Source: Argentina anserina | Lineage: Eukaryota; Streptophyta; Magnoliopsida; Rosales; Rosaceae | DNA: 64,000 nt | Assembly (NCBI RefSeq): GCF_933775445.1 | Contig: NC_065877.1 | Span: forward strand, 19,530,001 to 19,594,000 | Reading direction: 5' to 3' | Shown here: positions 1-10,369 of the stretch, in pieces | Numbering within the stretch: the stretch's first letter is position 1 | Layout: each line of letters begins with the position of its first letter | Notes under the pieces: model-generated | The model's input: only the letters and a program-made list of their open reading frames with translations | Databases searched by the model: none | Told to the model about the DNA's origin: nothing | Program-made: the position numbers and the translations under genes

Positions 1-1461
1 TATTAATAAAAACATACCGCCTGCAAAAGAAATAAATAAAAAAAGGATGAGCCACCACCGCTTAGTAGGGGAAGAAAGTCCGTCACATATTCGAGTCCAT
101 TGATCAATACAAAATATCAACTTATACTCTAGCGCTCTACCTCACCACACCTACGACCAAACCCCTCTATCTTTATCCAACACTTACCTATTTTGTTAGT
201 CCTCTTGCTCTTCCCTCGATCTCTAGGTCCAAATCATCCAAATTTCTTGGTGGTACCGACAATTTATCCCGCCGATACCCCAATATCCTATATTCCTGGA
301 CTCGCCTGAACTATGGTCCCTACGAGGTTCGAGCTCAACTACACAAAACATTTCCCCACACCCTTGCTTTCATTGTTTCAGACTCCCACCCTAACCACTG
401 CCCACACTCTTACCCAACAATTTAAATGAATATGTATAAATATAAGAGTGTGTGTGTATATATATAAACACAAACTCTTAATATCACATGCTCATAGTCG
501 GCATACACAATCATAAGGAAACAAAGATATGCATGTATCTACATCTCTATATATAAGTATCTCTATAAATCATATAATAATCAAGGTTTATAACCAATCG
601 TACAGTAACGTAGCAGTATATATATATACACACACACAGTCACACACACGCACACAAACATAGCTACCTAGATACATTTAGGAACAAACATGCATGTCTC
701 CTCTGATATCTATATATGTATACGTCCAGAAACAAGAACATGGCTCAATATTCTTTTACAGTCAAGATCGTGAATATATATACAAAGATAAACCCAAATC
801 TCATATTAAACCATGGAAACAAGAATACATCTATCATTGGAATGTAAAATCCCCTACCTCAACAAACATAAATCGCCTAGCTCTATCCTTGCTCAACAAC
901 AGTTGACCTTTCCTCGTCGTTCGTACCTTCTAACCATACAAGGAAAATTTATGAAGAACAAATCAAATGATCGGTTTGATTAGGCTAAAAGGAAAAGAAA
1001 ACTGAAACAACGAGAAAGAAAACAATTTAACATAGTTGGGTTGTTTCTAGATTCCCCTCCTCAATTCCTTCTCGAAGAATGGATAAAAAATATGAATATT
1101 ATATAGCTCTGAAAAATCTTCAAGAAAACTCAAACCTACCTTGTGATCAGATGACCCTAGCTAGCGAAGAAAAACCCTCCTAAAAACTGATGAGAACAAG
1201 AACAATAGAAACCCTATTATATATTCTCCCTTTCTCTCACGTTTAAAAATTGAGCAAGACTAACTCAAAATACTACCTTATCAAGGGAGAGTTAAATTAA
1301 ACTCTAAACAAAACCCTATCCTCTTCATCAAAGGAGAGTTTAATTCATCCTTAAATTCCTAAAAAAGATAAACCAAAAGAAAAGAAAACTAAATAAGAAG
1401 ACGGGTCATTACCCATGGCAATTTAGATTACTAGTGGATAGATCTATGCTATGTATCAACT
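1..1461. other. Intergenic sequence, no gene recognised
   Basis: No reading frame here resembles a protein I recognise. The stretch is AT-rich. Around 615-660 a short TA run is followed by a CA run, an ordinary compound microsatellite. The 70-codon open frame at 694-906 has no recognisable content and is treated as chance. Confidence 0.6.
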
Positions 1462-1696
1462 ATGAGTTCTATAGAATCTTGTTCTCTCAAGGGGAAGAAG
1501 AAGGGAGCTTCCTTCGTGATTGACTGTGTGAAGCTAGTGGAGGATAACATTATGGACATCGCATCGTTGGAGAAGTTCTTCTAAGAGCGAATCAAGGTTG
1601 GCGGTAAAGCCGAAGCTCTCGGTGATTCTGTTACCGTCTCTCATGAGATGAACAAGATTACCGTCACTTCTAACTCCACCTTCTGCAAGAGGTACA
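1462..1696 (+). pseudogene. Ribosomal protein L22 (eL22) pseudogene fragment
   Basis: Translation from the ATG at 1462 gives a lysine-rich start followed by [34 protein letters not shown] and NKITVTS, which match the N-terminal two thirds of plant cytosolic 60S protein eL22. A TAA at 1582-1584 stands where the family has glutamine (LEKFLQERIKVGG), so one C-to-T change explains the stop. Homology ends at the KRY position, and the conserved C-terminal half (YLKYLTKKYLKK...) was not found downstream. The fragment is therefore truncated and dead. It is the first of several broken exons of unrelated genes on the same strand. Confidence 0.8.
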
Positions 1697-2169
1697 ATAT
1701 TTGCTTATCGTCTGGGTTATACTGATCTGGTAATACTAGTCGAGTCATGTTTTTGCATATGGTTTTGGTTTTGTGTATAATTACAATTAGTTTTTTATCA
1801 TCGTTAATAGCGTAAAGCTATCGTTGTTTGCGCAATCTTATAAACGGGATTTCTAGTCTTCTTGCGGCGATAGTTTAAAGGATGGTCTACATTTAGAACT
1901 CAATTAAAATAAGTTAGTCCATTGTAGATGTTCAATACTGGTGTTGCTTCACATGTTCCTTGTTCACTTAAATTCTTAATCAATACAAAGTTCATACTTT
2001 GGATTAACTTGTTATCATTTATTTATTCGTAAACATCTGTTCGTAATGTATAAGGTTTACTCGATAATAGCTCAATTTCTGGATTGGGTTTCTCACTATC
2101 TAGAACATATATCCTAGTATGTTATTATTGATCTGTTCTGATTCTCTCATTTATATAATTGTACTATCA

Positions 2170-2445
2170 TGACTGGACCTAAAATTGGGAGGTTTCTCTC
2201 GAACGACTCTAATAAGGTCGATGAACCATTCAAAGTTGAGGAAGCAGAGACTATTCAAGTTCCCATTCCTCCAACAGAGAAGGTACTCTCTTGGATGTTA
2301 GGCTATATAATGTTGTGTGCTATCATATTAATTGTTTTTTATGCTTCTTACTTCAATTGTTTGTGTTGGGTGGAAATGGATTTGTTGGCTCGCATGTTTG
2401 TAGAGAAGCATTAGATCGTGGACTGTCTGTTGCTAGCCTGAGCAG
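2170..2445 (+). pseudogene. At1g32220-like NAD(P)-binding protein, exon fragments
   Basis: Two exon-like pieces are visible. The first (about 2170-2282) encodes GRFLSNDSNKVDEPFKVEEAE and ends in VPIPPTEK just before a GT donor at 2283. The second (about 2360-2445) is in another frame. It encodes VLGGNGFVGSH, the glycine-rich Rossmann nucleotide-binding loop, and then CREALDRGLSVASLSR before another GT. This order matches the start of the atypical short-chain dehydrogenase-like family represented by Arabidopsis At1g32220, a predicted plastid protein. The remaining two thirds of the protein are absent and the acceptor of the second piece is not a clean AG, so this is a non-functional 5' fragment. 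The family assignment is from memory. Confidence 0.6.
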
Positions 2446-3049
2446 GTATACTCTTTTCTACTCCATTTGACTGCTAAAGAGTTATACACTAGTATATATT
2501 GAAAAGTTTGGGCATGGAGTGAGATCTGAATATTTTCTTAGCATAGAACTTTGACACTATATATAGTTGCTTTAATGTCGGCACTACTAAAAAAAAGGTT
2601 ATTATATGGATATTCGGGTTATTATTTATAATTGAACGTCTACCTATCAGTTATTTATATAATTCATATGAGGTGTGAATGACATATAGACATACTACAC
2701 GTTGTTCTTATCTAGAAAGAGAGTAATAAGAGTGCTTCATCTTAGTGGCAGAAATTATAACTGGCGCAAAAACCATATTCTTCTTTGAAACTGCTGGTTC
2801 TGTTTGGTGCATTGATAAAAAATTCAAAATTTAAGATATTGTTTACTTCATTGGTTATTTTCATTATGTTCTCTCGAGCAGGTCTTGCTATCCCCATTTG
2901 GCTAATTAGTTTGTTTGATTTGGCATACCATCTTACATCTAATATGTTATTATTTTGTTTCTCAGATCTGGTAGGTCAAAATTACGAAGCAGTAGTTTTG
3001 TTTGTTTGAGTGCTAGTATTTTGGTTTATTGTTCTGATATTTGTTTTTG

Positions 3050-3540
3050 TTTGGATAGTTTGTGCTGATTAGGTTCGCGGTGCTAAGGACAAGACCCTCA
3101 AGGTGAAGGGACCAGTGAGGATGCCAACTAAAGTTTTGCACATTACCACGGAAGTCTCATTGTGGAGAAGGTATAATTCAGTGTCAATTGAGATAAAGTT
3201 TAGTCTATGGAGTCATGACTGGTTTACTACATCCTTGTTTATGTCATATTGAATTAGATAGTTGGTGCTTTATGAATGTGTAGCAAGTCTTTAGTCTTTT
3301 TAGGTTAGAACTGATGAAGTAAAAAATTTGAAACTTTAGTTTATGTTGTGTAACTTGCGTTAGAGAGTCAGAACTGTACTCTGTTTTTTAATATGGTGTC
3401 TTTACACTTGTTTATCATACATGAATAGTCATTAAGTGTTATGTCTCTGCACTTGCCTTTTGTTTCTCCTCAACACTAAGTTTCTTATTTGTAAGTACCA
3501 ACACATGAGACAGTTCATAGGTATGAATTAAAGGCATCAA
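3050..3540 (+). pseudogene. Ribosomal protein S20 (uS10) pseudogene fragment
   Basis: Around 3058-3170 the translation gives VCAD, a TAG stop where the family has leucine, and then [20 protein letters not shown] followed by VLHITT, a close match to plant 40S protein S20. A small deletion after the second threonine shifts the frame before KSHCGEG, and a GT donor follows at 3171. A second piece near 3495-3535 reads as TNT-stop-D followed by YEL, matching TNTWDRFEL with the tryptophan codon turned into TGA at 3506-3508. The last third of the protein was not found. Two stops and one frameshift show that it is dead. Confidence 0.75.
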
Positions 3541-3614
3541 AAGTTGAGCAGGAGATGGCATTGCTTGAGGTAGAATGATCATTTTTAGGCTATAACTAAC
3601 TGAATTACTTGTTA

Positions 3615-3888
3615 GAGGAGTTGTACGTCAATATGCCTTTACATGTGAGGTGAAAGTGACCGGCTGTAATGGACAAGAGGTAATTCATGTTATAGTCCAT
3701 GATGATTTATGTTATGTTTTTTCTGATGCTGCAAATTATCCTTTTTATGCCCTCTTCCCTTAGACTCCTCAATTTCTTGCATGTGTTTGTAGGTTACTAA
3801 GGTTGTCCCTGATGTGACAGAGGAAGTGAAAGACTCTGGTAAAGCTGTTGGCTCTTATAGCCAGTTGCAAATTACACTTCGACAATGA
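3615..3888 (+). pseudogene. Unrecognised two-exon fragment after RPS20
   Basis: Two open pieces carry plausible splice signals. The first, 3615-3679, encodes GVVRQYAFTCEVKVTGCNGQ and E before a GT. The second, 3793-3888, follows an AG acceptor; it begins VTKVVPDVTEEVKDSGKAVG and ends in a TGA. The join is in phase. I do not recognise the protein. It lies on the same strand as the L22, At1g32220-like and S20 fragments and may be the 3' end of another captured gene. It is called a pseudogene because no 5' part is visible, but its splice sites and frame look intact. Confidence 0.4.
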
Positions 3889-4689
3889 TATATTAGTTTT
3901 GGCATTAGATTTATATAGAATTTTAAGTGAAGTTAGATTGGATTATTCCTTAGAATAATTAAAGATGTATTTGGCAATGACATAGTATTGCTTTTGGCCT
4001 ACAATTTCATGAATGAGAAAATTATATTATGGATTTCCAGAAGTTGTGAGATTATTTGATTTTTGGATTAAATTTTTTTATACATAAAATATGTAGCTAA
4101 ATTATGAACAGTAAATTTTCAAAATTTAGAATGCTAACACTTTACAATAATCTCAATGTAATTGAAATTACAATACAATTATTGAATATTGCTTTGAATT
4201 CAAACAAACAACTCAGTTACAATTTGAATCCAACTCATTGTCTACACTTACGTAAATAAATACAATCGTAGGATTCCACTCGAGCCTCACCAAGACTAGA
4301 AGAACTGAAATTATAACAGCAAACTGCTCAGCTGCTCGACTCTCCAACTGTAACTACATACTACTTGTAACACTACCCCCTGCACCATTGGTTGGTACAT
4401 CGGGATTGCAAACACAAACCTGATCAGTTTCACAACTGGTATGAATAAACTCCAACTCAAAATACTCAACAGATAAATAACAACAATTTATCTCTACGTA
4501 TCCTGCAACAATAGCTATAAATCATAACAACAACAATCCACAATCCACAACAATGCAATCAACTTAACCTCACGTCAGTACCCACAACCAACACAATGAT
4601 ATCACATGCCATTTAAACACCGTAACAAAACACACAAACACAACAATACCACCAAAATTCTTATAAGTGATATATAACAAACAATTGAG

Positions 4690-4775
4690 TCATTCACGAG
4701 TTCTGCACTTTGCCCCATGAATGATGCCCACACAAGAAAACTATTCATGAGTTCTGCACCTTGCCCCATGAATAG
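4690..4775. repeat. Tandem pair of short hairpins
   Basis: Two adjacent inverted repeats enclose nearly the same loop (GAGTTCTGCAC then TTGCCCC). The left one (4690-4724) pairs TCATTCACG with CATGAATGA, with one mismatch. The right one (4741-4775) pairs CTATTCATG with CATGAATAG perfectly. No gene is associated. Confidence 0.7.
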
Positions 4776-4933
4776 CTGACACACACTGGAAACTAATCAT
4801 GCTACTACCACTTTGGCCACCATGAAAGCACATCAACAATCAACTCCACACTCTCCACAAACTCACCACTCAACACACAACTCACAACCCACAATGCTCA
4901 CTCACACCAGAAATTCAAGGAAGAAAACAGATA

Positions 4934-5160
4934 GTGAATCATGCATGAAAGCATAGTTCAAGATTCACACATAAAGAAAAAAATCACAGAAGAAAGATTA
5001 GTGATTCCCGCATACAAGGGTAGTTCGAAAATCACTTAAACACACATAGATATATAATGTATAATCCCGGCATGAATTTTAGTTCAGGGAATTATACATA
5101 AAAAGAAGCACAAAGTAAAGTTCAGTGATTCTTGCATAAAAACTTAGTTCAGGAAATCAC
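4934..5160. repeat. Array of four related hairpins, about 58-67 bp spacing
   Basis: Four imperfect inverted repeats of 35-39 bp occur at 4934-4968, 5001-5035, 5059-5097 and 5125-5160. Arms are GTGAATC/GATTCAC, GTGATT/AATCAC, GTATAATCCC/GGGAATTATAC and GTGATT/AATCAC. All share a loop of the form GCAT, 5-8 variable bases, TAGTTC. Spacers contain ACACACAT-like sequence. The arms differ between units while pairing is kept. Confidence 0.7.
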
Positions 5161-5550
5161 TAAAACACACATACAAGACTATAAAATAGGAACTCACAAA
5201 CATAAATTACACGTTCTGCAACTCAACCTTTAACATAGGTCCTAACCATTAACCATTGAAACCATTTTAATTAAATCTTATTTTACTTACCCATGAATTG
5301 TAGTCGATCAAGTCCATATATTTTAAAAACAAAACATATATGAATAACAATTTTATTGGTTAATGATTCTAGGACTATGTTAACTCACTCAATACTACAC
5401 ATCCACAACCATACCAACTCACCCACACCAAACCAACTCACTCACACTTTTCTTTTGCCAACATGGCCGCCAATAAGGCAAAACAGTTTGGATTCAACGC
5501 ACACAACTCCACACACCACAACTCAATTCATTAATACTCAACAAGATTGT

Positions 5551-5653
5551 CGGAAGGTACATTTTATTCAATTCCGGTCAAACAATCACTTCGACTATAC
5601 AATTATCCTCCACAAACCTCCATTTTACTGAGAGGTACATTTTATTCCCTCTC
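5551..5653. repeat. Two further hairpins around GGTACATTTTATTC
   Basis: The segments 5551-5577 (CGGAA with TTCCG) and 5630-5653 (GAGAGG with CCTCTC) place different stems around nearly the same loop, GTACATTTTATTC. Both are followed by GGTC. This is the same pattern of changing arms and constant loop as the arrays 400-900 bp upstream. Confidence 0.55.
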
Positions 5654-6558
5654 GGTCCCGTCCGCCACACAATATAATCCAACAAAATGCACAATATCTC
5701 AAAACGATAAATAAGCATGACGTAACCATAAATATCAGCAATGATAATATATATATACATATCCTTTTACCAATTATATATCACCAAATTATAATCACAA
5801 TCTCAACTAAACAACGACAAGCATTTAAAATGAAATACGTCTAGTTACCGCCAAGGGTAACAAGCTTAAACGTGAGGTTTACTCACATCTTCCCTCCCGC
5901 TAGCAAACTTACAACTTCGAGTTTAACTCACTCGCTCACTCCGCCAAATACCTAAGTGACATAAAAATCACTTAGTAAAGGAGAACAACCCAACAACCCA
6001 AGGAGGCTTGACAAGCCAACTCCCATATTTTTCTTTTATCCTAATTTTGGATGAAATGCCGAAAATAATTCAACAACTTATGTAATGCATTTGAATAAAT
6101 TCATCATTAAATTAATAAAATGAAAGTAATAGTCTATAAAGTTTCTTATTATTAGATTTCCTATAATTGATAATTAGCTTTAAAAAAAAGTGTCAAAAAA
6201 CCAAATGTCAAACAACCTATAAAAAAAACTGTCATAACAAGATTTAACTCTTAAAAGAGTTACTAGAAGACCAGATTTATGGAAGGAGTTTATTACTTGC
6301 TTCTCAAAGTGCTCCCAAACCAAATAACGTATAGCTTGTTAGTCCACTAAATACCAAACAGAAAACAAACTTTTTTTTTTAAATTTGTCACCTTATTTTT
6401 CAGTTTCTTCAACATTATATATTTACCATATTACTAAAGATTCGCAAAATTCATCATATAACAAGTAATTGGAATTTTGGAATAGGCGTACGTGCATCCT
6501 CCCTTGATCGATAAAGATTACAATCTTCAAAGAGAAATCAATTCATTTGTGTTATTCC

Positions 6559-7236
6559 ATGGTTGCACAACAAGAAACACTACATCCGCTTTTGGAAAAT
6601 TATAGCAATAATAACAATGAACCTACTGTAAGAGCACCAACATCATCATCACCATTTTCATCGCCAATAGTAGCTCCAAATCCACCAAAAACTTCAACAC
6701 AAAAGACAATGAGAAAGACATTTAAAGGCACTGCTCATTTGGCCAATCTTCTCCCAACAGGAACGGTCCTTACATTTCAAATGTTCTCTCCAGTTTTTAC
6801 ACACCAAGGAAAGTGTTCTACTAGTGCCAACCATATGATAACGATATTGCTTTTAATATTTTGCTCTATTTCTTCTTTTCTTTTGTGCCTCACTGATAGT
6901 TTTCGAGATGAGCGAGGTAAGGTGCGGTACGGGTTGGCCACGTTCAAAGGGTTGTTTGTACTTGATGGGTCTAATCACTTTATTTCGGCGGAGTTGGCAG
7001 CAAAATACAAATTGACATTCATTGATTTCTTCCATGCTTTTATGTCTGTGTTGGTCTTTGGGGCAGTGGCATTGTTTGATCATAATATTGTCAGTTGCTT
7101 TTACCCTAAGTTGACCGAGGAAGGGAAGCAAGTTTTGTTTGTAATACCGGTTGGTGTTGGTATTGTTTGCAGTATCTTATTTGTTTTGTTCCCAAGCAAG
7201 CGTCATGGAATAGGCTTCCCTCTTTCTCGTAGTTAG
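6559..7236 (+). CDS. DMP family (DUF679) membrane protein
   Basis: The single open exon encodes 225 residues from the ATG at 6559. An open frame extends upstream only through TTG, so this ATG is the natural start. Residues 1-55 are polar and rich in Ser, Pro and Asn. From about residue 58 the sequence follows the DUF679/DMP family: HLANLLPTGTVLTFQ in the first hydrophobic segment, then segments near 94-111, 152-172 and 191-210, giving four predicted membrane spans. Family landmarks include LTDSF, YGLATFKG, FIDFFHA, VLVFGAVALFD, CFYP, VIPVGVGIVCS and the C-terminal FPSKRHGIGFP. Family members sit in endomembranes (tonoplast, ER) and are linked to senescence and membrane remodelling; the DMP8/9 branch acts in sperm at fertilisation. 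The subfamily is not resolvable here. Length and lack of introns are normal, and no defect is visible. Confidence 0.92.
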   Translation: MVAQQETLHPLLENYSNNNNEPTVRAPTSSSPFSSPIVAPNPPKTSTQKTMRKTFKGTAHLANLLPTGTVLTFQMFSPVFTHQGKCSTSANHMITILLLIFCSISSFLLCLTDSFRDERGKVRYGLATFKGLFVLDGSNHFISAELAAKYKLTFIDFFHAFMSVLVFGAVALFDHNIVSCFYPKLTEEGKQVLFVIPVGVGIVCSILFVLFPSKRHGIGFPLSRS

Positions 7237-7252
7237 TGAGAGATTACAATGT

Positions 7253-7258
7253 AATAAA
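7253..7258 (+). terminator. Putative polyadenylation signal of the DMP gene
   Basis: An AATAAA hexamer lies 17 bp after the DMP stop codon. Plant poly(A) signals are loose, and this one is unusually close, so later AT-rich sequence may also serve. Confidence 0.35.
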
Positions 7259-7259
7259 T

Positions 7260-9000
7260 TTGATATTAAGTCTCTCTTAATTTATATTTATTAATTACTT
7301 TAGTTTGTGCTAAACATTAAATTTAACATTTGTTTTTGTAAGAGCATGAATATAATAATTACCATGTTAAGTACAATGTATAGTTGTTTCTTTAACATGT
7401 ATTAATCAGGATTTAGTGGTCACAACTTGCCATTTGCTTCCGTAAAAATTAGGATTTTCTCCTAAGTAACCTTCATCCTTGTTGGTCCTTAACTTTTTAT
7501 CGAAACCATTATTTAAATATCTAATGGCTATTAACTAGACACATAAGCACTTAATATCAATCTTAGAAAAAAATCAGCTTCCAACATTAGCATATGTCAA
7601 CATTCTTTATTTGTTTCCATTATGAATTTTTTACTATCAATGTCAGTTGCTTTTAGAGAATTTAATTTTCACGTGAGGAAGATGGTGAGGTAGAGGAAAA
7701 TAAAAGGAATTTTAGGTTAAAAATTATAGTCGATGGTAAGCATTATAGGCATGGAGTAATAACGCTTTTAGCTTTCTTAAAAAAAAAAAGATAAAAAAAA
7801 TATTAACTTTCCCTTAGTCTTTCGATTAAATCGACTATTTTTTATTAAATCAACTATTTTATGAAGCTTACTTCATTTCTTTCAAAACTAAAATCTCTCA
7901 ATCCTCTCTCACAATTCAACTCTATTATGGAATTATAAGATCTTCAATCGTCTCTCTATTATTTTGCGATTTAAGACTCATATTCTCTCACTTTCGGCTC
8001 TCAATTATGAGTTTTAAAATAATCGATGGATATGAGTTAGTTCAATTCTCTTTATCCATTGTTTGAATTCGATTTAATTTTGCTAAAATTTTCATTATAA
8101 ATAGATGTTCTAATACATACATTTAACCGGAAAAATATAAATTCATAAGTTCAAATTACAGAAAAAGATTTAGTATAAGTAAGATTCGGCTCGGTCGACT
8201 TCATCTTCAATCCAATCAAGTATTAAGCCCAAGTTGTCAATTACGAAGAAGGTGTCAGCGCAATGTTTCATGGCATCTCTAGAGCCGTTCACAATCAATT
8301 TTATGAAGAAAATGAGTTGATAACATTACTGAGCTGGAAAATATCTGTGGTGCACTGATTTTGACTTTAATTTCGGCTCGTACCATAACTTAGCCATTAA
8401 ACATCTGAAGACATTTCAAGATCTTATAGCGAATCATTACTCTATTTGGTCTTAGCAAAAATAAAAGAATTAGTGAGATGATAGTTTTAAACCACCCTGC
8501 GGGACTAGAGGATGGGAAGATCCTAAGGTTGTTAACAAATGTGGGACGGTTTTGTGATGGTACTAGAGGAAACAATGATTGTCTTTGTGCAAATACCGAG
8601 TTCAGAAATGGTCTTTTAGTGCTGTAATGGATTAAGATTGTATGTGTTGACCCTGGGTTGGATGATGTATTCACTCACCCTATAAGAATGAGTTTGAATA
8701 AACAGTGATTCCACCCTCATGAGCTCCCTATAATTATAGATAATGCATTAAAACATTATTGGGACGAAGGGAATCAAATTCAACTCTCAGAGTAACAAGT
8801 TGTTCAGTTGCTTAGTATATACGTCGAGGGGATTGAGCATTCTGTGTTTGCGGCGTATGGCTAGTAAATAAATACATGAACAAACTCACACACTAACATG
8901 CATGGTCTCATTAAGAAGTGAGAACTACAAGTTCATTTTGCCTCCAAGAAGTTTTGCTTCGACCTGCAGAGAATCAAAGAACAACAGAGAAATAAAGGTA
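7260..9000. other. Intergenic sequence with an unrecognised coding-like patch
   Basis: Most of this stretch is AT-rich without recognisable genes. Between about 8490 and 8870 the plus strand gives coding-like runs such as HHPAGLEDGKILRLLTNVG and DNALKHYWDEGNQIQLSE, broken by stops. I do not recognise the family. It could be an old gene or transposon remnant. Confidence 0.4.
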
Positions 9001-9673
9001 ATTACGATTACAAACAAAATATATATAACAGTATAATTGAATCAAAACCAACAACAAACAATAACAACAATGAAATCGAGATTGAAAACACTAACTTGAT
9101 TCAGATAGAGGCCTGCTTTGCAGTGACCTAAGACAGAAATTCGTCCCCACTTGTGCTGCAGTTTTCGGACGTCTATCTTGAGGATACAACTATCTGGTAT
9201 AAGTTCTTGCACAAGAACTTGTCCCTGGCGAATTTACTTTGTGTTTTAGAGAAATCGATTTGGGGAGGAAGAAGAAGAGATGAATTTGCGATGGGAAACA
9301 ACGACCACAATGTCGTCTTTATATAAAGTCAAATTCGAACAGGTAAAACTGTTCAAAATGTTGTAACTGTTACCTACAGTTATTACCTTTGGTTTTATCT
9401 GAAAATAATAAAAATTAATAAAATTATTAATTCAAAAATTATAATCAGATTTAATTTTTCCAGAGCCCAAAGAGCCTCAAGGCCAATCTATGACTTTATA
9501 TAAATATATATTTAGATATATATTATTTTCTATTAAAAATCCAATAGAAAGCCCATCAAGTCCACTCTAGGCTATTCCACCCATTCACTTGCTCACATGG
9601 GTGTTTGTTTATAAACAACTAAGCAAGTAGCTCTTCTTCAATGTGAGATTATATCCCACATTAAGTTCCAACA
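9001..9673 (-). repeat. 3' LTR of copia element A
   Basis: This 673-bp copy is homologous to 14279-14943. Its right edge (TGTTGGAAC on the minus strand) is sharp. The left edge is where homology stops and may not be the true LTR end, because no terminal CA is evident. Confidence 0.75.
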
Positions 9674-10369
9674 ATACCCCATATTTTCTATTCAAACTCT
9701 AACAATACCCCACATTTGAATAGAAAATAAGATAATGATGAACTTTATCGATTTTTCAGAAACTAGATATGAAATGCATCGGAAAATGTGTCTTTTGGAC
9801 TTGAACCTTTCGTAGTGAATACTTATCAGATCTACTTTGTGAAAGAGTGAACTTAAGTCTTGAACTATTCACGTTTTGTAGTAAATCGAGACAACAAATA
9901 TCACACATATCATATCTATCACATTTCATTTCTTACGGTTGTGTTCATTTTGGTCCTGAACAACTCCATGAGAATTTTAGAGAACTTAGTCATCTTGGTT
10001 CCCAAAGATGCGACCCCACATCAATCTCATATATGTAGTGCCAATTAAGAATAGCCCGTACTATCTCACCTTAATTAAAGGCTATTAGCATTATTAAGAA
10101 TAATGTAATATTCATCCCTTATACGTCAACGGAATAACACACTTAAATTGCATCATAGGATTGAACATATGTGTGTTTATGCTTCTTGAGTCTTCCCCAA
10201 CTAGTTTGCCTATTGAACCTAGACCATGGGATCCAAAATGTTGCTAAGTCAGGTTTCCGCCAAGTAATAACTCATTATATTGGCTTTAAGCCCATTCCCC
10301 TCAATGTAAATACTACTTGCTCTCTATTAAGGCCTTTTGTCAAAGGATCTGCTATATTTTTCTTTGATT

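Noticed and set aside
2169..2414. 81-codon ORF as a small membrane protein
   Set aside because: Its second half is intron sequence read through a donor site, which gives a false hydrophobic segment. The true continuation is in another frame as a Rossmann loop.
4690..5653. CRISPR-like array because of regular short palindromic repeats
   Set aside because: The repeated unit is the loop while arms and spacers vary. There are few units, and the genome is a plant nuclear one.
6547..6558. Upstream start for the DMP protein (four extra residues)
   Set aside because: The codon there is TTG; the first ATG is at 6559.
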